DNA of 64,000 nt from positions 24,188 through 88,187 of the forward strand of contig NZ_JAAFKG010000032.1 in the NCBI RefSeq assembly GCF_013299185.1, read 5' to 3'. The DNA comes from Microcoleus sp. bin48.metabat.b7b8b9.023 (lineage in GTDB: Bacteria; Cyanobacteriota; Cyanobacteriia; Cyanobacteriales; Microcoleaceae). The notes under the pieces were generated by a model. The model was given only the letters and a program-made list of their open reading frames with translations, had not been told where the DNA came from and ran no database searches. Positions 24,923 through 32,756 of the stretch are shown here, piece after piece; the stretch's first letter is position 1; each line of letters opens with the position of its first letter. The translations under genes and the position numbers were made by a program.

Positions 24923-25612
24923 TTAATTTCTCATTCGGTATCCGACGCCGTGGACAGTTTCAATTAAGTTCGCACAGCCAACTACTTCGAGTTTGCGCCG
25001 CAGCAAGCGCACTTGAGCCGCTACCACATTGCTAAAAGTATCTGCGCTGGCTTCCCATATCTGATTCCGAATTTGGTCAGTGGTGACAATTTGGTTCGGA
25101 TGTTTCATGAAATATTCTAACAATTGAAATTCTTTGTTAGTCAGCGAAATTGTCTGGTTTCTGCCGTTTTGATGGAGATGAAAAGCTGTGCGATTCCCGC
25201 AATCTAAGGCGAGATTTCCGATTTGTAGCTGTTGGGGCTGTATTTGGGGCGATCGCCTTTGCAGAGCCCGCAACCTTGCTAACAGTTCCGCCATCCCGAA
25301 GGGCTTGACTAAATAATCGTCAGCCCCCGCATCCAATCCCGCCACTTTATCTTCCATCCTGTCTTTGGCTGTCAGCATCAAAACTGGCAAAAAACTATGT
25401 TTGGCGCGCAATCTTCGCAGCAATTCTATTCCCGACAATCCCGGAAGCAACCAGTCAAAGATGGCTACGGTGTATTCCGTCCACTGACTGTCTAGATATT
25501 CCCAAGCTTCATTCCCATCCTGGGCCCAGTCAACTATGTATTTTTCTTGCTTCAAAGTGCGATCGATCGCCTTTCCTAAATCTGGTTCATCTTCAACTAG
25601 CAATATTCTCAT
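24923..25612 (-). CDS. rppA: OmpR-family response regulator, RppA-like
   Basis: A 229-aa regulator. The receiver domain (1-~115) has the acidic pocket in LLVEDEPDLG, the phosphoacceptor Asp in AIFDWLLPGLSG and the conserved Lys in DYLVKPFG. A winged-helix DNA-binding domain follows (SLTNKEFQLLEYFMKHPNQI, AAQVRLLRRKLE, ETVHGVGYRMR). FDWLLPGLSG and the exact linker RALQRRSPQIQPQQLQIGNL are characteristic of cyanobacterial RppA. It is the first gene of the pair with the kinase at 23389-24720. Targets may be photosynthesis or metal genes; none is visible next to it. The role of the pair here is inference. Confidence 0.87.
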   Translation of the reverse strand: MRILLVEDEPDLGKAIDRTLKQEKYIVDWAQDGNEAWEYLDSQWTEYTVAIFDWLLPGLSGIELLRRLRAKHSFLPVLMLTAKDRMEDKVAGLDAGADDYLVKPFGMAELLARLRALQRRSPQIQPQQLQIGNLALDCGNRTAFHLHQNGRNQTISLTNKEFQLLEYFMKHPNQIVTTDQIRNQIWEASADTFSNVVAAQVRLLRRKLEVVGCANLIETVHGVGYRMRN

Positions 25613-25699
25613 AATTTTGCAACCGCTGATATTGGCAGATTAACGCTAATGGTGCAACCGCTATCATAATTTGGTAATTGGTGATTTACAGAAACCCAA

Positions 25700-28600
25700 C
25701 TAAGATAATCCTTGCGATACAAAACCCGCCCAATAATAAGGACTGTTAAAGGGCAAATCCTCCTTAGCGCATCCTTCTAACCGCCGTTGCTGCGCTTCTA
25801 TTTTCCGCGCCGCTTCAAGTAACTTTTGAGACTCATTTTCATTCACCACGCCCCGATGTTTTTCCATTATCGCTGCGTGCAATTCTTCCAGATGCTTCTC
25901 TAACGCGCTTTGATATCGCGCCGCAAACTCTTTCCCCGTTAAATTACGCAAGTTTTGCTGTGCTTTTTGCAACGCCAAACTGCGGGACAAACCAGCTTCG
26001 CGCCCCTGGTAGTAGAACAGAGATAGCATCGCACTTGCCAAATCTTCTACTGACCATAGCGTACTGACGACACTCCTGGCACCGGCACAGAGAAACCCCA
26101 CAGAAAGCGTCAGTATTTCATCGGTAACATCGGTAACAGAGAAATGAGTTTCGCAGTTGCAGGTGAAGGCATCCGACAAATCCGGCATTCGCCAACCGGG
26201 GGACAGCAATTGTCCCAGTTTCAAGTTACCATCCGCCAGTTGCAGTGCCGATTCTAGGGGTTCGTTGAGGTTCGAGGCGGCGTGGTGGCTGGTGTGGAGG
26301 ATTTGCACTTGCCGCAACAGGTGTTTTACGCTGTCGATCGTGGCATCCTTGCCTTGCAGCCGCCGCGTGGAGGGAATTTGGTAGGTTTTTGCCAGGGTTT
26401 CGCACTCATAACGGGTAAACGGCAAGTCTTCGGTGGCATCTTCCACGATACCCATTATCAGTTGTGCGTGCAGTGGCGGGCGATCGTGGCAATAGCTGAG
26501 AATTTGGCAACTGGGGACAACTCGGAGGCGGAATTTGTCGCCGAGATATTGGGTTGGGGGGGAAGTTGGTTGGGTTTTGGGTTGAGGTTTTGGAATTGAG
26601 ATGCCGCGTGTGGAGTCGCAATTCGTGGAAAGAACCCCCCCTAACCCCCCCTTGGTAAGGGGGGGGACTGGAGGGATTTTGATTGCTTCTGCATTGGGCA
26701 AAAGGGATTCGCAAGCATCGCTTGCCTCTTGCCCCGAAAGATCCCCCCCTAACCCCCCCTTAGTAAGGGGGGGGACTGGAGGGATTTTGATTGCTTCTGC
26801 ATTGGGCAAAAGGGACTCGCAAGCATCGCTTGCCTCTTGCCCCCCCCTTTTTAAGGGGGGCTGGGGGGGATCGCTGGCCTCTGCACAGGGCAAAAGGGAC
26901 TCGCAAGCATCGCTTGCCTCTTGCCCCCCCCTTTTTAAGGGGGGCTGGGGGGGATCGCTGGCCTCTGCACAGGGCAAAAGGGACTCGCAAGCATCGCTTG
27001 CCTCTTGCCCCCCCCTTTTTAAGGGGGGCTGGGGGGGATCGCTGGCCTCTGCACAGGGCAAAAGGGACTCGCAAGCATCGCTTGCCTCTTGCCCCCCCCT
27101 TTTTAAGGGGGGCTGGGGGGGATCGCTGGCCTCTGCACAGGGCAAAAGGGACTCGCAAGCATCGCTTGCCTCTTGCCCCCCCCTTTTTAAGGGGGGCTGG
27201 GGGGGATCGCCCACAGGCAATGCCGCAAACGGAATTTGATGCAACATCAAATGCGGCACGATAATCAATTCTTCAATCCCATTCAGATACTTAGCAATCA
27301 ATTCATTCACTTGCAACCGCCCAGAAAGTTCTGCCAAAACACTCCCCATTTTGTCTTTCCATTCCCAGTTTCCTGTATTTCTGAATTCCACATAGGGAAT
27401 CAACCAGTTTTTCCACAACCAACTTTGCAACACTTCCAATCCTTGTCCTTCGCAGGTGAAGAGTTGGGGCGATCGATCTTTCAACAAGATAAAAATATGG
27501 GTGTCATTTTCAGTCGTATAAAAACTCAACAGGGCAGTCTTATTATTATCAATTAACCGCTGAATCTGGGATAAATTTAACGGATCGACTTGGAGTTGTC
27601 CCGCCAAAACCGGATCGCGGCGGCGGAGTTCTTGCCAGGTTTGCTGTTTTTCGGTTTCTAATTGTTCGATGGCTTCCTCGTCTGCTTGCAAACTTTCTGG
27701 CGTGGCGATGCGCCTCGTGCCTGCTAGTTGTGTTTCTGCGGTTTGATAGGCAAGGGTAAGCAGGTTAATTTGCTGTTGCAGATCGTCGTATTTCTGCCAA
27801 GCTTGTTTGAGTTCGAGGTCAATTTCTCCCTGTTCAAAATAGCGGTTACTCGCCATGATATCGCCCAGAGTTTTAGAACGAGAACGTTCGGAATATTCAA
27901 GGGCTTTATCTAGTTGACCGTTGTTGATACAGGCTTGCACCATTCTGTAATAAACTCCGATCGCTTCTTTGAGGATTTCGTGGCGGCGTTTGTCGGTAGT
28001 TGCCCAGTTGCGGCTTCGTTCAACGGATGCAATGGCTTTTTCGTAACTTTCGATGGCAAGTTGCCAATTTTCGATATCAAAGGCTAGGTTGCCTAAATTG
28101 CTACTTGTTCTGAGGCAATCAATGGGAAATGCTTCTGGAGTATAGATTTGCAAAGCAAGAGTGTAAGAGGCGATCGCTAATTCAATATTTTCAGCTTTAT
28201 CTCCTTTGATTCTGTCACTATACGCAGCCCCAAGATTATTTTGCGTCATTGCCCAATCTTGGGGGAAGGCTTCTGGGGTTCTAACTTGCAAAGCGTGGGT
28301 GTAAGCTGCGATCGCTAACTCAATATTGTCAGCTTTATCTCCTTTGATTCTGTCATTGTAGGCAAGCCCAAGATTATTTTGCGTCATTGCCCAATTTTGG
28401 GGAAAAGCTTCTGGAGTGTAGATTTGCAAAGCTTGGGTGTAGGCTGCGATCGCAAACTCAATATTGTCAGCTTTATCCCCTTTGATTCTCTTACAATAAG
28501 CATTTCCAAGATTATTTTGCGTCATTGCCCAATATTGGGGGAAAGCTTGTGGGGTGAGAACTTGTAAGGCAAGGGTGTAAGCTGCGATCGCAAACTCAAT

Positions 28601-30166
28601 ATTGTCAGCTTTATCCCCTTTGATTCTGTGCAAGTACGCATTCCCAAGATTATTTTGCGTCCCTGCCCAATCTTGGGGGAAGGCTTGTGGGGTATAAACT
28701 TGCAAGGCTTTGGTGTATGCTTCGATCGCTAACTCAATATTGTCAGCTTTATCCCCTTTGATTCTGTGCAAGTACGCAGCCCCAAGATTATTTTGCGTCG
28801 TTGCCCAATGTTGTGGAAAGGCTTGTGGGGTATAAACTTGCAAGGCGTTGGTGTATGCTTCGATCGCTAACTCAATATTGTCAGCTTTATCCCCTTTTAT
28901 TCTCTTACAATAAGCATTCCCAAGATTATTTTGCGTTTGCGCCAAATCGTAAGGTAAAGCTTGTGTGGTTCTAACTTGCAAAGCTTTGGTGAAAGCTGCG
29001 ATCGCTAACTCAATATTGTCAGCTTTATCCCCTTTTATTCTGTCCGAGTACGCAGCCCCAAGATTATTTTGCGTCATTGCCCAATCTTGAGGGAAGGCTT
29101 GTGGGGTGTAAACTTGCAAAGCTTTGGTGCAAGCTGCGATCGCTAATTCAATATTGTCAGCTTTATCCCCTTTGATTTTATTACTATACGCAGCCCCAAG
29201 ATTATTTTGCGTCGTTGCCCAATGTTGTGGAAAGGCTTGTGGGGTGTAAACTTGCAAAGCTTGGGTGTAAGCTGCGATCGCTAACTCAATATTGTCAGCT
29301 TTATCCCCTTTTATTCTGTCCCAATACGCAGTCCCAAGATTATTTTGTGTCATTGCCCAACCTTGGGGGAAAGCTTGTGGGGTGTAAACTTGCAAAGCTT
29401 TGGTGTAAGCTGCGATCGCTAACTCAATATTGTCAGCTTTATCCCCTTTGATTCTGTTATTGTATGCACTCCCAAGATTATTTTGCGTCGTTGCCCAATG
29501 TTGTGGAAAGGCTTGTGGGGTGTAAACTTGCAAAGCTTTGGTGTAAGCTGCGATCGCTAACTCAATATTGTCAGCTTTATCCCCTTTTATTTTGTCCCAG
29601 TACGCAGTCCCAAGATTATTTTGTGTCATTGCCCAACCTTGGGGGAAAGCTTGTGGGGTGTAAACTTGCAAAGCTTTGGTGTAAGCTGCGATCGCTAACT
29701 CAATATTGTCAGCTTTATCCCCTTTGATTCTGTTATTGTATGCACTCCCAAGATTATTTTGCGTCGTTGCCCACTTTTCGGTATTTTCATCGCAGTTTTG
29801 CAAGACAACTGCATGGCCAGCAATGGCAATTTCCTGATTATCGGCGATGTTTCCCAGGGGGAATTCTTGAATACGAAGGCTGATATTTTCAATTAAGACG
29901 ACAATCAATTCTGCATTTTCTGGGTCTTGGGAAATCAAGCCAGTCGCTACTTCCTGCAAGATTTGGGGAAAATGCATATCCAGTTTATTGAGATGCCGTT
30001 GCAATAACCGATCGACTGCTTGGGGATTCTCGTCTATTTCCCCTTCTACTTTTAACAACTCTACCAAGAAGATGAAATATTCTGCTCGCGTCGCTAAACT
30101 TGATAAAATCTCCAGCACTTTTGGTAATTGACTGGCAAAATTTAACAACCAATTAATTAATCGCAT
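25700..30166 (-). CDS. TPR-CHAT protease, N-terminus split off
   Basis: This 1488-aa protein has a short helical lead, about twelve TPR-like repeats of 46 residues (~129-690; QNNLGxAY..IKGDKADNIELAIAAYTxALQ), two degenerate repeats, a coiled coil and a C-terminal CHAT (caspase-like) domain from ~880. The likely catalytic dyad is His in VQILHTSHHAASN and Cys in FTCNCETHFS, matching the H and SACET positions of CHAT. A repeat-encoded insert (~985-1190) falls in a loop between IPFAALPVG and YLGDKFRLRV. CHAT proteases are triggered by partner sensing in bacterial conflict or cell-death systems. The start ATG overlaps the previous ORF by 14 bp and is probably the product of a frameshift. Confidence 0.88.
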   Translation of the reverse strand: MRLINWLLNFASQLPKVLEILSSLATRAEYFIFLVELLKVEGEIDENPQAVDRLLQRHLNKLDMHFPQILQEVATGLISQDPENAELIVVLIENISLRIQEFPLGNIADNQEIAIAGHAVVLQNCDENTEKWATTQNNLGSAYNNRIKGDKADNIELAIAAYTKALQVYTPQAFPQGWAMTQNNLGTAYWDKIKGDKADNIELAIAAYTKALQVYTPQAFPQHWATTQNNLGSAYNNRIKGDKADNIELAIAAYTKALQVYTPQAFPQGWAMTQNNLGTAYWDRIKGDKADNIELAIAAYTQALQVYTPQAFPQHWATTQNNLGAAYSNKIKGDKADNIELAIAACTKALQVYTPQAFPQDWAMTQNNLGAAYSDRIKGDKADNIELAIAAFTKALQVRTTQALPYDLAQTQNNLGNAYCKRIKGDKADNIELAIEAYTNALQVYTPQAFPQHWATTQNNLGAAYLHRIKGDKADNIELAIEAYTKALQVYTPQAFPQDWAGTQNNLGNAYLHRIKGDKADNIEFAIAAYTLALQVLTPQAFPQYWAMTQNNLGNAYCKRIKGDKADNIEFAIAAYTQALQIYTPEAFPQNWAMTQNNLGLAYNDRIKGDKADNIELAIAAYTHALQVRTPEAFPQDWAMTQNNLGAAYSDRIKGDKAENIELAIASYTLALQIYTPEAFPIDCLRTSSNLGNLAFDIENWQLAIESYEKAIASVERSRNWATTDKRRHEILKEAIGVYYRMVQACINNGQLDKALEYSERSRSKTLGDIMASNRYFEQGEIDLELKQAWQKYDDLQQQINLLTLAYQTAETQLAGTRRIATPESLQADEEAIEQLETEKQQTWQELRRRDPVLAGQLQVDPLNLSQIQRLIDNNKTALLSFYTTENDTHIFILLKDRSPQLFTCEGQGLEVLQSWLWKNWLIPYVEFRNTGNWEWKDKMGSVLAELSGRLQVNELIAKYLNGIEELIIVPHLMLHQIPFAALPVGDPPQPPLKRGGQEASDACESLLPCAEASDPPQPPLKRGGQEASDACESLLPCAEASDPPQPPLKRGGQEASDACESLLPCAEASDPPQPPLKRGGQEASDACESLLPCAEASDPPQPPLKRGGQEASDACESLLPNAEAIKIPPVPPLTKGGLGGDLSGQEASDACESLLPNAEAIKIPPVPPLTKGGLGGVLSTNCDSTRGISIPKPQPKTQPTSPPTQYLGDKFRLRVVPSCQILSYCHDRPPLHAQLIMGIVEDATEDLPFTRYECETLAKTYQIPSTRRLQGKDATIDSVKHLLRQVQILHTSHHAASNLNEPLESALQLADGNLKLGQLLSPGWRMPDLSDAFTCNCETHFSVTDVTDEILTLSVGFLCAGARSVVSTLWSVEDLASAMLSLFYYQGREAGLSRSLALQKAQQNLRNLTGKEFAARYQSALEKHLEELHAAIMEKHRGVVNENESQKLLEAARKIEAQQRRLEGCAKEDLPFNSPYYWAGFVSQGLS
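26633..27214. repeat. 84-bp repeats expanding the CHAT domain loop
   Basis: PPQPPLKRGGQ occurs five times at 28-residue spacing, alternating with EASDACESLLPCAEASD, then two variants ending [10 protein letters not shown]. At the DNA level these are CCCCCCTTTTTAAGGGGGG-type hairpins joined by GCAAGCATCGCTTGCC palindromes. All other frames in this stretch are also open, which is a by-product of the repeat. Confidence 0.93.
28100..29780. repeat. 138-bp coding repeats of the TPR region
   Basis: About twelve near-identical 138-bp units encode the 46-residue TPR-like repeats. Adjacent pairs alternate (AMTQNNLGTAYWD / ATTQNNLGSAYNN), which suggests recent block duplication. Copy number probably differs between strains. 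Confidence 0.92.
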
Positions 30167-30335
30167 TTTGCTCTCCCTTCTCTAACAAATCAGCCTCTAC
30201 CAATACCATCGATTTCAACAACCCGCGATCGACTAAATCTGAATTCGCCTCTAATAATTCCACTTCTTGTCCGTTGGGACACTTGAGGAGAGAGTAAATT
30301 AGCTGGAGATAAGCTTGTATGCGTTGTTCGTCCAC
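30153..30335 (-). CDS. N-terminal module of a TPR-CHAT protein, separated by a frameshift
   Basis: This 60-aa frame reads VDEQRIQAYLQLIYSLLKCPNGQEVELLEANSDLVDRGLLKSM.., the opening commonly seen at the start of cyanobacterial TPR-CHAT proteins. GTG at 30335 is chosen because AAAGGAAA lies just before it and homologous openings begin here; an in-frame TTG-type extension to 30398 looks unsupported. The ORF ends GEQNAIN, then stop. At the junction the minus strand reads GCGATTAATTAATTGG; removing one TTAA gives A-I-N-W-L-L-N-F-A-S-Q-L in one frame and would join this module to the 25700-30166 protein. It may be a broken gene, phase-variable, or now two subunits. Confidence 0.75.
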   Translation of the reverse strand: MDEQRIQAYLQLIYSLLKCPNGQEVELLEANSDLVDRGLLKSMVLVEADLLEKGEQNAIN

Positions 30336-30421
30336 GTTAGATTTCCTTTGATAATTATAATATCTACAAAAATTTTCGAGACATTCCTGATGAAACATTG
30401 ATTCCCTGGCGGATTTCGTAT

Positions 30422-31273
30422 CTAACCAACCACCTCAAAATCCTGATAAAAAACCTGCCAATTCTCCTTACCTTCCAAATAACTCCACAACTGAGAAAGC
30501 CGCGTCTCATCCCAAGTCGGTGCGTGGTTATCATCCCGCAAATCCAACCAATCAAAATCTAAATCTTCATCCAACACAATCCCGACAAATTCCTCTTTAC
30601 CCGGAGTATCAAAATTAATCCATCCGTTACTCTCTTGCAAACTCGATCCATCTTGAGGTATCCACATCGGCTTACCATCAAGCTGACACTTCGGTGCAAA
30701 AGCGATCGAAGGCGTCAAAACATATTTGGTTGTCCATCCTTGATTCAGCAGCAGTAAATTCCGACTAGAATGCTGCAATTCAATTCGCATAGAATAAGCA
30801 GCCTTAACTTGAAGCTGTCGTTTCTGACGCGGCGGCGGGATGACAATTCCAAGATGGTTTTCTGGAGGCAGAAAATCAATCCACTCACAATGCTTGTCGG
30901 CTTTCTCCACCAAACTTTGCCAAATCCACTTCATCCGCAACCAGCCATAAACTATTTTCCAAGGAGATTCTTTCGGTTTACCTCTCCCCGGTGTCAGCTT
31001 GGCAATATCAACGCCATCTGCTGCCATTTGTGGTGCAAATTTATCCTTGATTTTCTTAATCACATCGCCCAAAATTGGATTAATCGAATTTTCCGAGAAA
31101 CCGCCGTTGAGTTGTTTTTTAATTAATCCAGCGATATCGGTATTTTCGAGTTGGTGATTGTCGGGATGAAACCGCAGCCGAAAGCATAATTTTTGCACAT
31201 CAGATGCAGTTTCAGTAAAAATATCCGCAGCGATATCTTCAAGAAAAACTATAAATGACTTTTCCGCGTTCAT
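30422..31273 (-). CDS. DUF4384-like protein upstream of the CHAT protease
   Basis: A 283-aa protein, first gene of an apparent operon: 86 bp later comes the N-terminal module, then the TPR-CHAT ORF. Residues ~1-120 are helical and unrecognised. The C-terminal half shows a beta-sandwich pattern, MRIELQHSSRNLLLLNQG..YVLTPSIAFAP...WIPQDG..F..PGKEEFVGIVL, much like DUF4384 domains found beside caspase-like proteases in cyanobacteria; the PS.aFAP and GKEEF positions are the best matches. It could bind an inducing ligand or be a substrate of the protease. Function inferred from context only. Confidence 0.65.
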   Translation of the reverse strand: MNAEKSFIVFLEDIAADIFTETASDVQKLCFRLRFHPDNHQLENTDIAGLIKKQLNGGFSENSINPILGDVIKKIKDKFAPQMAADGVDIAKLTPGRGKPKESPWKIVYGWLRMKWIWQSLVEKADKHCEWIDFLPPENHLGIVIPPPRQKRQLQVKAAYSMRIELQHSSRNLLLLNQGWTTKYVLTPSIAFAPKCQLDGKPMWIPQDGSSLQESNGWINFDTPGKEEFVGIVLDEDLDFDWLDLRDDNHAPTWDETRLSQLWSYLEGKENWQVFYQDFEVVG

Positions 31274-31497
31274 AAAATACCTCCGAGTGGGTTCAATAAT
31301 TTTTTACCAAAACCGGATTGCTGAAAGAAACCCGGTTTATCAGCCAAGATTTTGTTGTTATTTAAAGCATAGCATTCGTTTTTTAGATTGACGTGGATAA
31401 ACCGCAGTTGTTATTTAATGCTATTTAAGGTTATTTGCCGTTTAATTATCAATATTTAGATTTATAACCAAATTCGAGTTTTTTACCCCTCTATTAA

Positions 31498-31556
31498 TCA
31501 GTCGGCGCAGGCCGACTTTGTTCGTGTAGTAGCGGTTTCAACCGCCGAGTCATCTG
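31498..31556. repeat. GCGGTTTCAACCGCC dispersed repeat
   Basis: GTCGGCGCAGGCCGACTTTG followed by GCGGTTTCAACCGCC. Relatives lie at about 24870-24925 and 63927-63950. The rest of the 31274-31653 gap is AT-rich with no other supported feature. Confidence 0.7.
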
Positions 31557-31653
31557 GATTATTTGCAGGTATTTAATCAATAAAAATATCCCATTTTCAG
31601 CTATTTTTATGCCTGTTAAAACAGTAAATATAAACAAATTAGAAGGCAAAGAA

Positions 31654-31842
31654 ATGCTAAATACTACCCCGCGCGCCAAATTCTTAATCATAATTGCTAA
31701 AATTATCCTGCAAGTCGGTCAAATTTGTATCGATCCTTACCTGGGCTGTGCCTTCAGTATTGCGTTAATCCTTGTAGAATCGCTGATGGAGAAACAAGCA
31801 ACAGCAGATGCAGGCAGCGAGAATACTGAAGAAATCCAGTAA
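31654..31842 (+). CDS. Possible small membrane-associated protein
   Basis: 62 aa starting MLNTTPRAKFLIIIAKIILQ, with amphipathic to hydrophobic segments (FLIIIAKIILQVGQI and FSIALILVESLM) and an acidic tail. AGAAGG lies 7 bases before the ATG. The hydrophobic pattern and ribosome-binding site favour a real gene, but it is short, I know no homologue, and it is divergent from the protease operon at 30422-31273. Treat as tentative. Confidence 0.35.
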   Translation: MLNTTPRAKFLIIIAKIILQVGQICIDPYLGCAFSIALILVESLMEKQATADAGSENTEEIQ

Positions 31843-31922
31843 TACCAAATCCGGGTTAGATACTCTTGTTATGACATCTTGCACCAATGTCAATATGAGG
31901 GTTATTTGGGAGTTGTTCGTGG

Positions 31923-32090
31923 GGTGGAGGCGGGTTTATTTAACCTGTTTGCTACGTTTTTAACCATTGGCGAACCCGCCCATACAGAATTATTGAAAGG
32001 CGTAAAAGCTATTCGTTGAAATCGCTTTGGGGTGAAAATCGAATGTACTCTCACATTGCGATTTTTACCCCAACAGCTCAAACAAAGTGT
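31923..32090. repeat. Intergenic inverted-repeat DNA
   Basis: GGCGGGTTTATTTAACCTG pairs loosely with GGCGAACCCGCC, and GGGGTGAAAATCG pairs with CGATTTTTACCCC. No coding frame here is convincing. It fills the gap before the efflux operon's last gene. Confidence 0.55.
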
Positions 32091-32165
32091 CCTTTGCAAA
32101 CTGAGAAAATAAAGGGCTTTCCAAACCTGAATTTGGTGGTATAATGCCTATTTTTACTCTGCTTT

Positions 32166-32654
32166 TTACTGAGTGAAAGTAAAACGACCGTCCACTTTTT
32201 CTCCCTTAATATCCGCATTCACCTTCACAGGATACTGACCTGGATCTTTGCCGGGAAATACAACAGCATAATGTTTGCCTTCAGGATCGTATTTGAGAGC
32301 TAGGGTTTGTTGCTTTCCACTCGGCAACTGCACTTGTGCTGACACTTTTGCATCAGGAACTGGTTCCTTTTTATCGCCTTTTTGCAGGTACAAATCTAAG
32401 TGAGTTCCAGTAGCTTCTTTGACAGGCACAAACTCTAAATGGTAAGCTCCAGCATTGACAACTTGACCGCCTTTAGCTCCTTTTGCAGCAGCAGCAGGAT
32501 CGGCGGCGGGAGCGGAAGACGCAGGTTGTGAAGCAGCAGGAGGGGGTGTGGGAGTGATTTTTGTATCGTTTGCTTCGTCGCCTTTACCGCAAGCTCCCAA
32601 AAATAGCAATCCGACACTGCCGAGAATAATTAAACTTGATTTGATCGTTTTCAT
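32166..32654 (-). CDS. Lipoprotein linked to heavy-metal efflux
   Basis: A 162-aa lipoprotein: signal peptide with lipobox FLGAC (Cys near 22), then a Pro/Ala-rich linker (~33-60), then a small beta-sandwich-like domain (KGGQVVNAGAYHLEFVPV..., PDAKVSAQVQLPSG, YAVVFPGKDPGQYPVKV). It lies 102 bp after the RND pump gene in the same direction. Proteins with GGQVV..GxYHLE openings are common next to CzcA/CusA pumps and may sense or chaperone metal in the periplasm; the conserved His is a candidate ligand. No experimental role is known to me. Confidence 0.78.
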   Translation of the reverse strand: MKTIKSSLIILGSVGLLFLGACGKGDEANDTKITPTPPPAASQPASSAPAADPAAAAKGAKGGQVVNAGAYHLEFVPVKEATGTHLDLYLQKGDKKEPVPDAKVSAQVQLPSGKQQTLALKYDPEGKHYAVVFPGKDPGQYPVKVNADIKGEKVDGRFTFTQ

Positions 32655-32756
32655 GTGCTTGACTCTTTGCGGACAATTATTCGTAAATTATGGCATTTTA
32701 AAACAGGGCGTCAAGGAAAATTATCAAAAATTATTCAGCAACAGCCATAATCGTTG

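Noticed and set aside
26601..27264. Three long frames opposite the CHAT gene ([13 protein letters not shown].., APPFLRGAGGDRW..)
   Set aside because: They come from repeat units that are multiples of three, so all frames stay open; none has a start site or sensible composition.
31902..32099. 65-aa minus-strand frame before the efflux lipoprotein
   Set aside because: It lies wholly in inverted-repeat DNA and lacks a ribosome-binding site.
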